Assembly: GCA_902776305.1 (NCBI GenBank)
Contig: CACYPS010000001.1
Coordinates: 309,025-373,024 of the forward strand
Reading direction: 5' to 3'
DNA: 64,000 bases
Source of the DNA: an uncultured Lachnospiraceae bacterium
Lineage (GTDB): Bacteria; Bacillota; Clostridia; Lachnospirales; Lachnospiraceae
The position numbers and the translations under genes are program-made. The notes under the pieces were generated by a model. It searched no databases and was not told the origin of the DNA. It was given only the letters and a program-made list of their open reading frames with translations. Shown piece after piece: positions 18,653 to 27,717 of this stretch. Every line of letters starts with the position of its first letter. Position 1 is the stretch's first letter.

Positions 18653-19738
18653 TTATTCATCGGTTCCTTCCAGGATCGCATTATCCGCTGAATCGATTTC
18701 CGCGGAAGCATCCGACGGAAGTCCGTATGCCATACGAACTTTCTGTTCGACTTCATACATGATCTCCGGGTTCTTTTCAAGATATGCTTTCGCATTCTCA
18801 CGCCCCTGTCCGATTTTCTCATTGTTGTAGGAGAACCAGGCTCCGCTCTTTTCAATAATATCATTGCTGACAGCAAGATCAAGTATATCCCCTGACTTGG
18901 AGATACCTTTTCCGAACATAATATCGAACTGTGCTTCCTTGAAAGGCGGAGCAACCTTATTCTTCACGATCTTGATTCTTGTGCGATTTCCAATAACTTC
19001 ACCGGAAGCTTTCAATGTCTCTGTGCGTCTGACATCCATGCGAACAGAAGCATAGAACTTAAGAGCACGTCCACCTGTAGTAGTTTCGGGATTGCCGAAC
19101 ATAACACCGATTTTTTCGCGAAGCTGATTGATGAAGATAACGATGCACTTCGTCTTGCTGACCGTAGCGGTAAGTTTTCTGAGGGCCTGGCTCATAAGTC
19201 TGGCCTGCAGACCCATATGGGAATCGCCCATCTCACCGTCGATCTCAGCCTGCGGAGTCAAAGCGGCAACTGAGTCAACGACGATTATATCAATAGCACC
19301 CGAACGGACCATGGTCTCTGTAATCTCAAGTGCCTGTTCACCTGAGTCCGGCTGCGAAATATACAGATTGTCGATATCTACTCCGATATTCTTTGCATAG
19401 ACCGGATCAAGGGCATGCTCTGCATCGACAAACCCCGCAATTCCGCCTCTCTTCTGCACTTCTGAGACCATATGCAATGCGACAGTCGTCTTACCGCTGG
19501 ATTCAGGTCCGTAAATCTCGATAATTCTTCCCTTGGGAATTCCTCCGAGGCCGAGTGCTATATCAAGGGACAGGGAGCCCGTGGGGACTGTCTCCACATT
19601 CATATTGGCCTGTGACTCTCCCAATTTCATAACCGCGCCCTTACCGAATTCTTTCTCAAGATGGCCGATGGCCGCTTCAAGCGCACGCTCCTTATCTGTA
19701 CGATCTTTTTCCATACTTGCTGTATTCTTATTCTTCAA
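18653..19738 (-). CDS. recA: Recombinase A
   Basis: RecA forms ATP-dependent filaments on single-stranded DNA for recombination and for LexA self-cleavage. From the TTG start the protein has 361 residues: N-terminal helix with [14 protein letters not shown], Walker [10 protein letters not shown], the LexA/DNA loop region, [24 protein letters not shown] and [22 protein letters not shown] split by family-typical residues. The TTG at 19738 is eight bases after AAAGGAG. The upstream ATG at 19768 lies inside the LexA box of the promoter and before the ribosome site, so it cannot be the main start. Regulation is by SOS. recX follows. Confidence 0.96.
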   Translation of the reverse strand: MKNKNTASMEKDRTDKERALEAAIGHLEKEFGKGAVMKLGESQANMNVETVPTGSLSLDIALGLGGIPKGRIIEIYGPESSGKTTVALHMVSEVQKRGGIAGFVDAEHALDPVYAKNIGVDIDNLYISQPDSGEQALEITETMVRSGAIDIIVVDSVAALTPQAEIDGEMGDSHMGLQARLMSQALRKLTATVSKTKCIVIFINQLREKIGVMFGNPETTTGGRALKFYASVRMDVRRTETLKASGEVIGNRTRIKIVKNKVAPPFKEAQFDIMFGKGISKSGDILDLAVSNDIIEKSGAWFSYNNEKIGQGRENAKAYLEKNPEIMYEVEQKVRMAYGLPSDASAEIDSADNAILEGTDE

Positions 19739-19761
19739 AATTTCACTCTCCTTTGTGTGTG

Positions 19762-19775
19762 CGAACATTCGTTCG
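19762..19775. promoter_or_regulatory. LexA (SOS) operator of recA
   Basis: CGAACATTCGTTCG is a perfect Firmicutes LexA box (CGAAC, four bases, GTTCG). It lies just downstream of the recA -10, where bound LexA would block transcription. Confidence 0.93.
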
Positions 19776-19786
19776 CGCCTATAGGT

Positions 19787-19815
19787 ACAATACTACAGGT
19801 CCTGTCTCTTGTCAA
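19787..19815 (-). promoter_or_regulatory. Sigma-A promoter of recA
   Basis: TTGACA (19810-19815), exactly 17 bases, then TATTGT (19787-19792) on the minus strand. The LexA box starts 12 bases downstream of the -10. Confidence 0.88.
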
Positions 19816-19954
19816 TGCATTTTTTGCATTTACACGAAAATATGTTCTGATTTTTTCTGCTGAAAGAGGCGAAAAGAACTTCCGCCGATCGACCCGGAGG
19901 ATCCGGAGAAAAAATACGGTCAGAACGCTGTCGGACATTCTACCGTAAAATAAC

Positions 19955-19983
19955 ACGGAGCTGCCGCATTTTGGCAGCTCCGT
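19955..19983 (-). terminator. Terminator of glgA
   Basis: ACGGAGCTGCC and GGCAGCTCCGT form a perfect 11-bp stem with a 7-base loop, followed by GTTATTTTA on the minus strand, about 75 bases after the glgA stop. Confidence 0.75.
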
Positions 19984-20057
19984 AAATGACGATAAATCGG
20001 TCGTTTTTCTGAGAGAAAGCTATCTCAGCATCAAGTCTAATTCTGATCAGTGAATGA

Positions 20058-21500
20058 TCAGCCGATCAGCCAATCATACAGTTCCTGATACTGAAGTGCG
20101 GAAGCTTCCCAGGAGAAGTCAGCATCCATAGCACGCTTGACCATCTTATCCCACTCTTCTCTGTCATCATAGAAGATCTTCTCTGCGTAACGAACGGTTC
20201 CCATCATCTCATGGGCATTGTAGTTCGTGAAGGAGAAGCCTGTTCCTGTTCCCTCGTATTCGTTGTACGGCTCGACCGTATCTTTCAGACCGCCTGTCTC
20301 GCGAACGATCGGAAGAGAACCATAGCGCAGAGAAATCAGCTGAGAAAGTCCGCACGGCTCGAACTGAGACGGCATAAGGAAAGCATCACTTGCGGCATAG
20401 ATCTTATGAGCAAGAGCTTCGTTGTAGAAGATCTGTGCGGATACTCTTCCGCCATACTTCCACTCGAAGTGACGGAACATGTTCTCGTATCTCTCCTCGC
20501 CTGTGCCGAGAATTACGAACTGTACAGCATCCTGGCAAAGCTCATCCATTACGTATGCGATGAGATCGAATCCCTTCTGGTCAGTCAGGCGGGAAACGAT
20601 ACCGATGAGCATGGCATCCGGATCAACATTGAGACCGAGTTCTTCCTGAAGAGCTGTCTTATTCTTGACTTTCTTTGCCTTGAAATCATCAGAATCATAG
20701 TTGACGGCAATGAGCGGATCTTTCTTCGGATCCCAGTCTTCATAGTCAATACCGTTCACGATACCGCGCAGGTCATTCTGGCGTGCGCGCATGAGACCGT
20801 CGAGTCCTTCACCATAGTACGGCATCTTGATTTCCTCGGCGTATGTCTTGGAAACTGTCGTGATGGCATTTGCATATACAAGACCGCCCTTGAGCATATT
20901 CGCATCGCGATTGAACTCAAGCTTATCCGGTGTGAAGTAGTAGTCCGGAAGACCAACGATATCTTTCATGGTCTTGACATCCCATACGCCCTGGAATTTC
21001 AGGTTATGGATCGTCATGATAGTCTTGATTCCGCGATAGAATTCATTGGCCTGGAATGCGTCATTCAGATAAACCGGAATGAGGCCTGTCTGCCAGTCAT
21101 GGCAGTGGATGATGTCTGGGCGGAATTCAATCGAAGGCAGAATAGAAAGAGCAGCTTTGCTGAAGAATGCAAAACGTCCGATATCATACGGCATACCTGC
21201 ATACGGCTTGTCGCAGGTGAAGAAATCCTGATTATCGATGAAGTAGAAGTGGACACCGTCCAGTTCGCACTCCATGACGCCTACATAGTAGCTGTTCCAG
21301 TTAAAATCCATGTAGAAATGTGTCTTGTACTCCAGCATGTCTTTCCATTTCTGGTTCATGAAAGAGTACATCGGCAGGATGACTCTGCAGTCGAAATATT
21401 TTCTGTCAATGCACTTCGGAAGAGATCCGACAACGTCTGCGAGACCGCCTGTCTTAACGAACGGCATTACTTCTGATGCTACAAAAAGTATGTTTTTCAT
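20058..21500 (-). CDS. glgA: Glycogen synthase (ADP-glucose, GT5)
   Basis: This enzyme transfers glucose from ADP-glucose to the growing alpha-1,4 glucan. The 480-residue GT-B protein opens with ILFVASEVMPFVKTGGLADV, where Lys16 in KTGGL binds ADP-glucose. HDWQTGLIP, TIHNLKFQG, the second KGFDL site and the C-terminal FEPCGLSQLISLRYGSLPIV with catalytic Glu are present. The ATG follows AGGGAGGTTGGGG. It stands alone, with no glgB, glgC, glgD or glgP beside it. The only other glycogen-type gene here is the isoamylase-like 34280-36460. A TATAAT (21548-21553, minus) may be its -10. Confidence 0.95.
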   Translation of the reverse strand: MKNILFVASEVMPFVKTGGLADVVGSLPKCIDRKYFDCRVILPMYSFMNQKWKDMLEYKTHFYMDFNWNSYYVGVMECELDGVHFYFIDNQDFFTCDKPYAGMPYDIGRFAFFSKAALSILPSIEFRPDIIHCHDWQTGLIPVYLNDAFQANEFYRGIKTIMTIHNLKFQGVWDVKTMKDIVGLPDYYFTPDKLEFNRDANMLKGGLVYANAITTVSKTYAEEIKMPYYGEGLDGLMRARQNDLRGIVNGIDYEDWDPKKDPLIAVNYDSDDFKAKKVKNKTALQEELGLNVDPDAMLIGIVSRLTDQKGFDLIAYVMDELCQDAVQFVILGTGEERYENMFRHFEWKYGGRVSAQIFYNEALAHKIYAASDAFLMPSQFEPCGLSQLISLRYGSLPIVRETGGLKDTVEPYNEYEGTGTGFSFTNYNAHEMMGTVRYAEKIFYDDREEWDKMVKRAMDADFSWEASALQYQELYDWLIG

Positions 21501-21649
21501 CTTTTCCCCAACCTCCCTGGTTGTAAATGTTACAGTGAACTACTTAAATTATAAAACACTCCTTTAACAAAATCCACCATAACTTGCGCAGATTTGTCTC
21601 TTTTTTCGTCATTTTGCTACTTTCAATTACCTGACAGTTTTAAGGATCA

Positions 21650-23341
21650 TCAACCGATATGTTCCGTTTTATACTTTTTGCACATCTCCCGCATTTCTTT
21701 TGCCGAGTTCTGCGTATTACGTGTTATTTCCGCACCGCCGATGAGTCTGGCCAGTTCATCGATGGATTCCTGCGCGTCAAGAGCCTCGATCCGGGTGATC
21801 GCCGCGGAATCTGTCACATCCTTTGTAATGCCGTAATGAGTATCCGCCATAGCGGCGATCTGCGGCAGATGCGTAATGCAGATGACCTGCCTGCCATGAG
21901 CAATCACGGCCATTTTCTCAGCTACACGCTGAGCCGTTCTGCCTGAAATTCCGGTATCGACCTCATCGAAGATGAGGGTTTCCGTCTTATCTCCCTCAGC
22001 GAACATGGTCTTTATGCCGAGCATAATTCGGGAAAGTTCACCGCCGGAAACCACTTTTCCAAGGGGTCTCAGGCTTTCACCCGGATTGGTCGCTATCATA
22101 TACTCGACCATGTCTCTGCCTTTCTCCGAGTAAGGAACCTCGTGAAAAGCCATGTCGAAATCTGCCCTGGCAAAATTAAGGTCAAGAAGCTGTCTGTGAA
22201 CTTCCTCCGAAAAGGCATCCGCTGTCTTTTTCCTTGCACAGGTCAGCCTGTCACAGGCTTCGGAAAGACTCGCTTCCGCCTTCTCATATTCCATCCGGAG
22301 CTTCTTTCTTCCCTCCTCGTAATCCTCGAGACCTGCAAGCTCCTCTTTCTTAGACGCAAGAAGATTCATAACGATGTCTATCGTCCTGCCGTATTTTGCC
22401 TTAAGATGATTAACCGTATTAAGCCTTTCCTCACATTCCGCGAATTCCTCATCCGCGAAGCTGAGATCACCCAGATACTCCGCAAGGTCACGGTTAAAAT
22501 CATTCAGGAGATCCTCGATTTCCGAAAGTCTTCCGCGCAGTTCCCCGATCTGCTCATCATATTCACTTACATCATCAAGAAGACCGGATGCTCTTCCGAT
22601 GGTCTCCCCAGCACTGTCCGGATTGTCATATCCGGTCAGTTCATGTGCATTGCCGGCGGCAACGACGATCTTACGGGCATTTGCAAGTTTTCTGTATCTC
22701 TTTTCAAGCTCCTCATCTTCACCCGGTTGAAGATCCGCTTCCTCTATTTCATTGATTTCAAATTCAAGGAAAGACATCCTGCGAAGCCTCTCCTCCTCAC
22801 TCAGCTCCTCACTGCCCATCTTCTTCCTGAGAGCCGCATACTTTTTGTACTTCTCAGCTACTTCCTTCTTCAGGGCGAGCAGCTCATCGCGTCCGTACGC
22901 GTCAAGGAGGTCCAGCTGATGTTCACTGCGGAGAAGTTTCTGATGCTCGCTCTGCCCGTGTATGTCAAGCAGAAGAGATGCACATTCTCTGATCTCGGCA
23001 GCCGGCCTTGTCTCACCGTTGATCCTGCATATACTTCGGTTCCCCTGGATCCTGCGGGAGATATAAATAACGCCTTCCTCCTCCGGAATGACACCATACT
23101 GTTCGAGTGCTGCCAGCGTCTCAGGATCGCTGACTTCGAACAAAAGCTCCACCAGACCGAACGGTGCGTCTTCCCGCACAAGGCTTCTGGATGCCTTTCC
23201 CCCGAGTGCCATCGTGATGGAATCAATGATAATAGATTTTCCCGCACCGGTCTCACCGGTGAGAATGTTGAGCCCCTCCGTGAAATCGACATCTAGTTCA
23301 CGTATCAGGGCAAGATTTTTGATATGCAGATTTCTGAGCAT
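21650..23341 (-). CDS. recN: DNA repair protein RecN
   Basis: RecN is an SMC-like ATPase that gathers DNA ends during double-strand break repair. From the ATG at 23341 the protein has 563 residues: MLRNLHIKNLALI, Walker A LTGETGAGKSIIID, two coiled-coil arms, the ABC signature VVSGGELSRIML and Walker B ETLIFDEVDTGISG. This start matches the family and follows GGAGGTG; the 84-residue longer frame is argR and spacer read through. It is the last gene of the gltX-to-recN run, 28 bases after argR. No LexA box is visible next to it. Confidence 0.95.
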   Translation of the reverse strand: MLRNLHIKNLALIRELDVDFTEGLNILTGETGAGKSIIIDSITMALGGKASRSLVREDAPFGLVELLFEVSDPETLAALEQYGVIPEEEGVIYISRRIQGNRSICRINGETRPAAEIRECASLLLDIHGQSEHQKLLRSEHQLDLLDAYGRDELLALKKEVAEKYKKYAALRKKMGSEELSEEERLRRMSFLEFEINEIEEADLQPGEDEELEKRYRKLANARKIVVAAGNAHELTGYDNPDSAGETIGRASGLLDDVSEYDEQIGELRGRLSEIEDLLNDFNRDLAEYLGDLSFADEEFAECEERLNTVNHLKAKYGRTIDIVMNLLASKKEELAGLEDYEEGRKKLRMEYEKAEASLSEACDRLTCARKKTADAFSEEVHRQLLDLNFARADFDMAFHEVPYSEKGRDMVEYMIATNPGESLRPLGKVVSGGELSRIMLGIKTMFAEGDKTETLIFDEVDTGISGRTAQRVAEKMAVIAHGRQVICITHLPQIAAMADTHYGITKDVTDSAAITRIEALDAQESIDELARLIGGAEITRNTQNSAKEMREMCKKYKTEHIG

Positions 23342-23369
23342 CCTGCACCTCCCCGTCAATATGTTCACT

Positions 23370-23828
23370 TTAGTGAGCTGTTCTGGCAATGGATCGTATT
23401 CTTCCGATAATTTCAGGCGCAGAATCAGGAGTCCGTACAACCACCATGATCGTGTCGTCACCCGCGATACACCCCAGGACTTCACGCCAGTCAAGGCTGT
23501 CAATTGCTGCCGCCGCTGCCATGGCCATGCCCGACACTGTGCGGATAACAACGATATTTCCGGCATGCTCGGCGGACACAAAGGCATCCTCAAGTACTCT
23601 CTTATACTTCTGGCTCAGATCCGCATTGCCCGCGGAACCGACTGCATACCTCAGTCTTCCGTCAGCGGATGGGATTTTCCTGAGCTGCAGCTGCCGGATA
23701 TCTCTGGATACCGTTGCCTGTGTCACGGTAAATCCCGCCTGATTGAGACGCTCCGCAAGTTCTTCCTGCGTCTCGATCTCATATTTTTCTATGAGCAGGA
23801 GGATCTGCTCGTGTCTGGCATTTTTCAT
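23370..23828 (-). CDS. argR: Arginine repressor ArgR/AhrC
   Basis: This 152-residue hexameric regulator represses arginine biosynthesis and activates catabolism when arginine is bound. The N-terminal winged helix (about 1-70) includes the signature TVTQATVSRDIRQLQLRKIP, and the C-terminal oligomerisation and arginine-binding domain has GCIAGDDTIMVVVR with the conserved Asp pair. It lies between nadK and recN, a placement typical of Firmicutes and apparently unrelated to arginine genes. AGGAG lies about ten bases before the ATG. Confidence 0.94.
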   Translation of the reverse strand: MKNARHEQILLLIEKYEIETQEELAERLNQAGFTVTQATVSRDIRQLQLRKIPSADGRLRYAVGSAGNADLSQKYKRVLEDAFVSAEHAGNIVVIRTVSGMAMAAAAAIDSLDWREVLGCIAGDDTIMVVVRTPDSAPEIIGRIRSIARTAH

Positions 23829-23894
23829 TTCCCGTTTCTCTCCTTAACACTGAGACTGTCCATGACTGTCACAAAGGTAGCATACAATCATTTT

Positions 23895-24719
23895 TCAGTG
23901 GTCTGTCATCTTCTGCCTGAGCACTTCCAGGAAGCTGATATCACTGATCTTAATAATGTTTGTCTGCTTCTTCGCTCTCTCCACGATGACCCTGTCGCCT
24001 GCCCCTACCGAAATATAGGCGTCTCCGTCAAAAGAAACATAGGCCTCGGCTATGCCGGGCATGTTTCCCTGACCGATCTCTACGGTAATCGTATCGTTAC
24101 TCTGGAACACGATGCTCCTTGTATTCAGGGTATGCGGTGATACAGGCGTCATCAGAATCACCTCTGCCTCCGGCGAAACGATCGGTCCACCCGCGGAAAG
24201 ACTGTAACCTGTAGAACCGGTGGCTGTGGCAAGGATGATGCCGTCAGCCTTATAAGAATTCAGGTAAGCATCATTAACGTGGTTCAAAAACTTCACCACA
24301 CGAAGATGCCCCTGGCGGACGATCACGACATCATTGAGAGCGATATCTCTCGCAATGATCTCATTGTTGTGATAAATCGTACCCTGCAGCATCATTCTCT
24401 TTTCAATTGAAAATCTGTCCTCCAGGAGGCAGTCCATAGCTTTCTCCGCCCCACGGCGGTTCACCTCGGCGAGATAACCAAGCGTTCCGAGATTGATGCC
24501 GAGAAGAGGGATCTGTCTGTCCACAACTTTTTTAGCTGCGCGAAGAAGCGTTCCGTCACCGCCGAGCACGACCACGCAGTCCACATCCTCGGTGATTTCC
24601 ATCCCGTCGTCACTGACAAAGCACTCGCCGCCTCTCTCCGTGAGGTAATCGACGATCTTCTTTGTGAAGCTTCCTCTCTTATCCTTATCCGTATTGCGCA
24701 GAATCATAAATCTTTTCAT
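23895..24719 (-). CDS. nadK: NAD kinase
   Basis: This kinase phosphorylates NAD to NADP. The 274-residue protein carries VVLGGDGTLLRA (catalytic GGDGT with Asp), GINLGTLGYLAEV, the TGSTGYSLSAGGPIV loop and the C-terminal VSFDGD. The ATG has no strong ribosome site close upstream. The start still fits the family because the conserved domain begins within three residues. The intergenic space to tlyA is taken up by a 55-bp tandem duplication, which may have displaced the original ribosome site. Confidence 0.94.
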   Translation of the reverse strand: MKRFMILRNTDKDKRGSFTKKIVDYLTERGGECFVSDDGMEITEDVDCVVVLGGDGTLLRAAKKVVDRQIPLLGINLGTLGYLAEVNRRGAEKAMDCLLEDRFSIEKRMMLQGTIYHNNEIIARDIALNDVVIVRQGHLRVVKFLNHVNDAYLNSYKADGIILATATGSTGYSLSAGGPIVSPEAEVILMTPVSPHTLNTRSIVFQSNDTITVEIGQGNMPGIAEAYVSFDGDAYISVGAGDRVIVERAKKQTNIIKISDISFLEVLRQKMTDH

Positions 24720-24810
24720 AACGATACCATAGTCTTTCTTTCACAGGTCTCCCTGTCACTGCATTTTCAGTCTTTCGCCGTCTGTGGGACGTATCTGTTA
24801 TCCATCTTTT

Positions 24811-24930
24811 GTGCGCCTCATTTTCCGACAGTTTTCGGCATGGCCTCTGTCTTATCCAGCCTGCTGTGCGCCTCATTTTCCGACAGTATTCGGCATGGCC
24901 TCTGTCTTATCCAACCTGCTGTGCGCCTCA
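24811..24930. repeat. 55-bp tandem duplication of the tlyA 3' end
   Basis: Two copies of a 55-bp unit (24811-24865 and 24866-24920) and ten bases of a third cover the last codons of tlyA and the spacer before nadK. The period is not a multiple of three. The duplicated copy therefore carries a second, unused set of tlyA C-terminal codons. Confidence 0.85.
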
Positions 24931-25715
24931 TCGACAACGCGCAGGATCATGGATTCATCAGGGCCTTTGTCGCCCGTCTCCCCGTCTCCTTTATCGAGAT
25001 AAGCCAGATATTCAATATTTCCTTCGGGGCCTTTTATGGGCGAATAGTCCAGTCCCAGGACCGTATATCCGATAGTTGATGCGTAGTCGAGAACTTTGCG
25101 AATTACCTCCGCATGTACTTTTTTATCGCGTACGACCCCGTGTTTTCCGACTTTTTCGCGCCCCGCTTCAAACTGCGGCTTGATCAGACAGACGACTCTG
25201 CCGCCTGCGCAGAGCAGGTCTCTTACCGGAAGAAGAACCTTGACCAATGAAATGAAACTCACATCTATGCTGGAGAAATCTGCTGCATAGGGAATGTCTT
25301 CCGGGAGAACATAACGGATATTTGTCTTCTCCATACATGTTACGCGGGGGTCGTTCCTCAGTTTCCAGTCCAACTGTCCCCGCCCGACATCGATTGCTAC
25401 AACATGCTCCGCACCGTTCTGCAGCATGCAGTCTGTAAATCCGCCTGTCGAGCTTCCGACATCCAGGCACTTCTTTCCCTGAAGGTCCAGTGAAAATGCT
25501 CCCACCGCCTTCTCAAGCTTCAGGCCTCCCCGGCTCACGTATTTCAGGGTTGTTCCGCGCACCTCGATCGGAAGTTCTTCGTCAAATGTACTTCCCGCCT
25601 TATCTTCCCGGCTTCCGTCCACATAAACGATTCCGGACATAATAACTGCTTTTGCCTTCTCACGCGACGAAGCCAGACCTTTTTCGACGAGAAGGACATC
25701 CAGCCTTTTTTTCAT
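24873..25715 (-). CDS. tlyA: TlyA family rRNA (2'-O) methyltransferase
   Basis: This protein joins an N-terminal S4 RNA-binding domain (about 1-60, RLDVLLVEKGLASSREKAKA) to an FtsJ-like methyltransferase with LDVGSSTGGFTDCML for S-adenosylmethionine and the catalytic Lys and Asp residues. Relatives methylate cytidines of 16S and 23S rRNA, although older annotations call them haemolysin A. It has 280 residues. Its ATG overlaps the xseB stop (ATGA), so translation is coupled. Its last residues and stop fall within the 55-bp tandem repeat. Confidence 0.92.
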   Translation of the reverse strand: MKKRLDVLLVEKGLASSREKAKAVIMSGIVYVDGSREDKAGSTFDEELPIEVRGTTLKYVSRGGLKLEKAVGAFSLDLQGKKCLDVGSSTGGFTDCMLQNGAEHVVAIDVGRGQLDWKLRNDPRVTCMEKTNIRYVLPEDIPYAADFSSIDVSFISLVKVLLPVRDLLCAGGRVVCLIKPQFEAGREKVGKHGVVRDKKVHAEVIRKVLDYASTIGYTVLGLDYSPIKGPEGNIEYLAYLDKGDGETGDKGPDESMILRVVDEAHSRLDKTEAMPNTVGK

Positions 25716-25930
25716 TCGAAGTCCTCCGTCCCGCCCTGTGATTCGAGGATCCTGATTTTTTTCTCGACAAGATCGATCCTGCCGCTCACATCTTTGATGA
25801 GCTTCATTCCTTCCTCGTACAGTTTAAAAGATTCCTCAAGTGTTATTTCGTCGCTGTCGAGCGCCTTCACCATCCCTTCAAGTCTGGCAAAACTCTCCTC
25901 GATCGTCATCTCCTTGTTTTCCTCAGCCAT
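25712..25930 (-). CDS. xseB: Exodeoxyribonuclease VII small subunit
   Basis: XseB is the small subunit that surrounds XseA in the single-strand-specific exonuclease VII. The 72-residue two-helix protein has the signature SFARLEGMVKALDSDEITLEES and a coiled coil. The ATG at 25930 follows GGGAGG closely; a TTG four codons upstream overlaps that site. It lies 24 bases after xseA and overlaps tlyA by four bases. The ispA and dxs genes that often follow xseB in Clostridia are absent. Confidence 0.93.
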   Translation of the reverse strand: MAEENKEMTIEESFARLEGMVKALDSDEITLEESFKLYEEGMKLIKDVSGRIDLVEKKIRILESQGGTEDFE

Positions 25931-25954
25931 ATATCCTCCCAATCTTTTATCAGC

Positions 25955-27289
25955 CTAACTGTTTTTTTCGGTGCTTTTCACTTCCGCCATAATACTTCCG
26001 TCCGTTACGATCACGCGGACAGCATCGCCGATATCCACATCTTCGACTTTCCTTATATTCTTCCCGTTCTCATCACAGACGTAAGAATACCCCTGCCTCA
26101 GACGGTCGAGCGGATTCAGGCCGCGAAATCTCTCGATCAGAATCCCGAATCGCATCTTCCGATTGTTAAGAATATCATTCTCTCTGCGCTCCAGCAAAGC
26201 CGAATATTCGTCCGCAAGTCTTCTTCGGTCCTCGATACGCTTTTTCAGAGTGTCGCTCATAGCGATCTGAGCATCAGCAAGGAACCGTCTCTTTTCATTT
26301 ATCAGGCTGGACGGACTTTTGGCGGCAAGATGTGCTCTGTAGTACCTGAGATCATTTTTTGCCGCAACGAGCCTCTTTTTTGTTCCGTTCTCAAGGAGTA
26401 TCCTGTATCTCTCAATACGGCCGTGGGCGGATATCGTCTTTCGGGTCAGGCTTCGTTTCATGGCATTCTCTATCATATTCAGATCGGAGACAAATTTGCG
26501 ATAGTCAAATACCGCTATCTCCGCAGCCGCCGACGGTGTCGGAGCTCTAAGATCCGCGACATAGTCCGTGATCGTCGTGTCGGTCTCGTGGCCTACAGCG
26601 GAGATCACCGGGGTTCTGCATTCAAATACCGCACGGGCTACAGCCTCCTCGTTGAAAGCCCAGAGATCCTCTATGGAACCGCCGCCTCTTCCGACAATCA
26701 TAACATCTACGCCGAATTCATCCAGTGTTCGGATGCCCCGGACAATCGACGCCGCTGCACCCTCGCCCTGGACAAGCGCAGGATACAGATAAATCTGCAC
26801 ATATGGATTTCTTCTATAGGAAATATTCTGAATATCACGGATTGCCGCGCCGGTCGGCGCTGTGACGACCCCGATCTTCATGGCATATTTCGGAACAGGC
26901 TGTTTGTAACGCCTGTCGAACATTCCCATCTCCTCGAGGTCTTTTTTGAGTTCCATGAACTTCTGATAGAGAAGGCCTGCGCCTTCAAGACGGATCTCTC
27001 TGACGTAGAGCTGGTAGCTCCCGCCTTTCTCATAGACATCGACCGAACCGCTGCATACAACATTATCACCGTTCTTCATCGGGAAAGTGAGACCTTTCCT
27101 GTTCCCCGCGAACAGTATACAGGACAGCGTTCCGGCCTGATCCTTTAAAGAAAAGTAGATGTGTCCGGAGGTGTGGTATTTTACATTGGATACCTCACCC
27201 CGGACAAGAATTCCCTGCAGGAGAATATCCTGTCTGAACATTCCCCTGATATATCTGTTTACCTGACCAACTGTATAAATATTTTTCAT
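25955..27289 (-). CDS. xseA: Exodeoxyribonuclease VII large subunit
   Basis: This is the catalytic subunit of exonuclease VII. The 444-residue protein has an N-terminal OB fold (about 1-105; VRGEVSNVKYHTSGHIYFSLKD), a catalytic core with GVVTAPTGAAIRDI, VGRGGGSIEDLWAFNEE and SAVGHETDTTITDYVADLRAPTPSAAAE split across about 145-290, then a long coiled coil that carries XseB. The ATG overlaps the nusB stop (ATGA), so the two are coupled. Confidence 0.96.
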   Translation of the reverse strand: MKNIYTVGQVNRYIRGMFRQDILLQGILVRGEVSNVKYHTSGHIYFSLKDQAGTLSCILFAGNRKGLTFPMKNGDNVVCSGSVDVYEKGGSYQLYVREIRLEGAGLLYQKFMELKKDLEEMGMFDRRYKQPVPKYAMKIGVVTAPTGAAIRDIQNISYRRNPYVQIYLYPALVQGEGAAASIVRGIRTLDEFGVDVMIVGRGGGSIEDLWAFNEEAVARAVFECRTPVISAVGHETDTTITDYVADLRAPTPSAAAEIAVFDYRKFVSDLNMIENAMKRSLTRKTISAHGRIERYRILLENGTKKRLVAAKNDLRYYRAHLAAKSPSSLINEKRRFLADAQIAMSDTLKKRIEDRRRLADEYSALLERRENDILNNRKMRFGILIERFRGLNPLDRLRQGYSYVCDENGKNIRKVEDVDIGDAVRVIVTDGSIMAEVKSTEKNS

Positions 27290-27705
27290 GCTTCACTTGA
27301 TTTGGCGGCCGCTGAAATATTACCGAGGATGCCGTTAATGAACGAAGGAGAATCATCCCCGCCGTATATTTTGGCAATCTCGACGGCCTCATTTATTGCA
27401 ACGCCTTCCGGTATATTTTCATCAAAAAGCATCTCATAGCAAGCCACCCGGAGAATTGCAAGATCCGCGCTGGCAAAGCGATCGGTTGACCACCCTTTCG
27501 CCGTACGGTCCAGAAGCTCATCGATCTCCGCAATATGCTCATGTACTGCGTAATAGCGGTTTTTGAGATATTCTTTTTCTTCTTCCCGGATACCCTCTAT
27601 ACCGTCCAGGTAAAGATCGATCTGCTCATCCATTTCCCTCTCGAGATTGAATGAGAAGATAAATACCATTTTAAAAAGATGTTCTCTTAATTCTCTTCTT
27701 TTCAA
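27286..27705 (-). CDS. nusB: Transcription antitermination factor NusB
   Basis: NusB binds boxA RNA with S10 during rRNA transcription. The all-helical 139-residue protein shows REHLFKMVFIFSF at the N terminus and the conserved DLAILRVACYEMLF and AINEAVEIAKIYGGDDSPSFINGILG. Translation starts at TTG (27705), seven bases after GAGGG, giving MKRRELREHLFK as in relatives; the next ATG would cut off helix 1. Confidence 0.95.
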   Translation of the reverse strand: MKRRELREHLFKMVFIFSFNLEREMDEQIDLYLDGIEGIREEEKEYLKNRYYAVHEHIAEIDELLDRTAKGWSTDRFASADLAILRVACYEMLFDENIPEGVAINEAVEIAKIYGGDDSPSFINGILGNISAAAKSSEA

Positions 27706-27717
27706 GTATTTTCCCTC

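Noticed and set aside
23341-23593. Longer RecN start giving 84 extra residues
   Set aside because: The extra codons are the argR gene read in another frame; the family start and ribosome site are at 23341.
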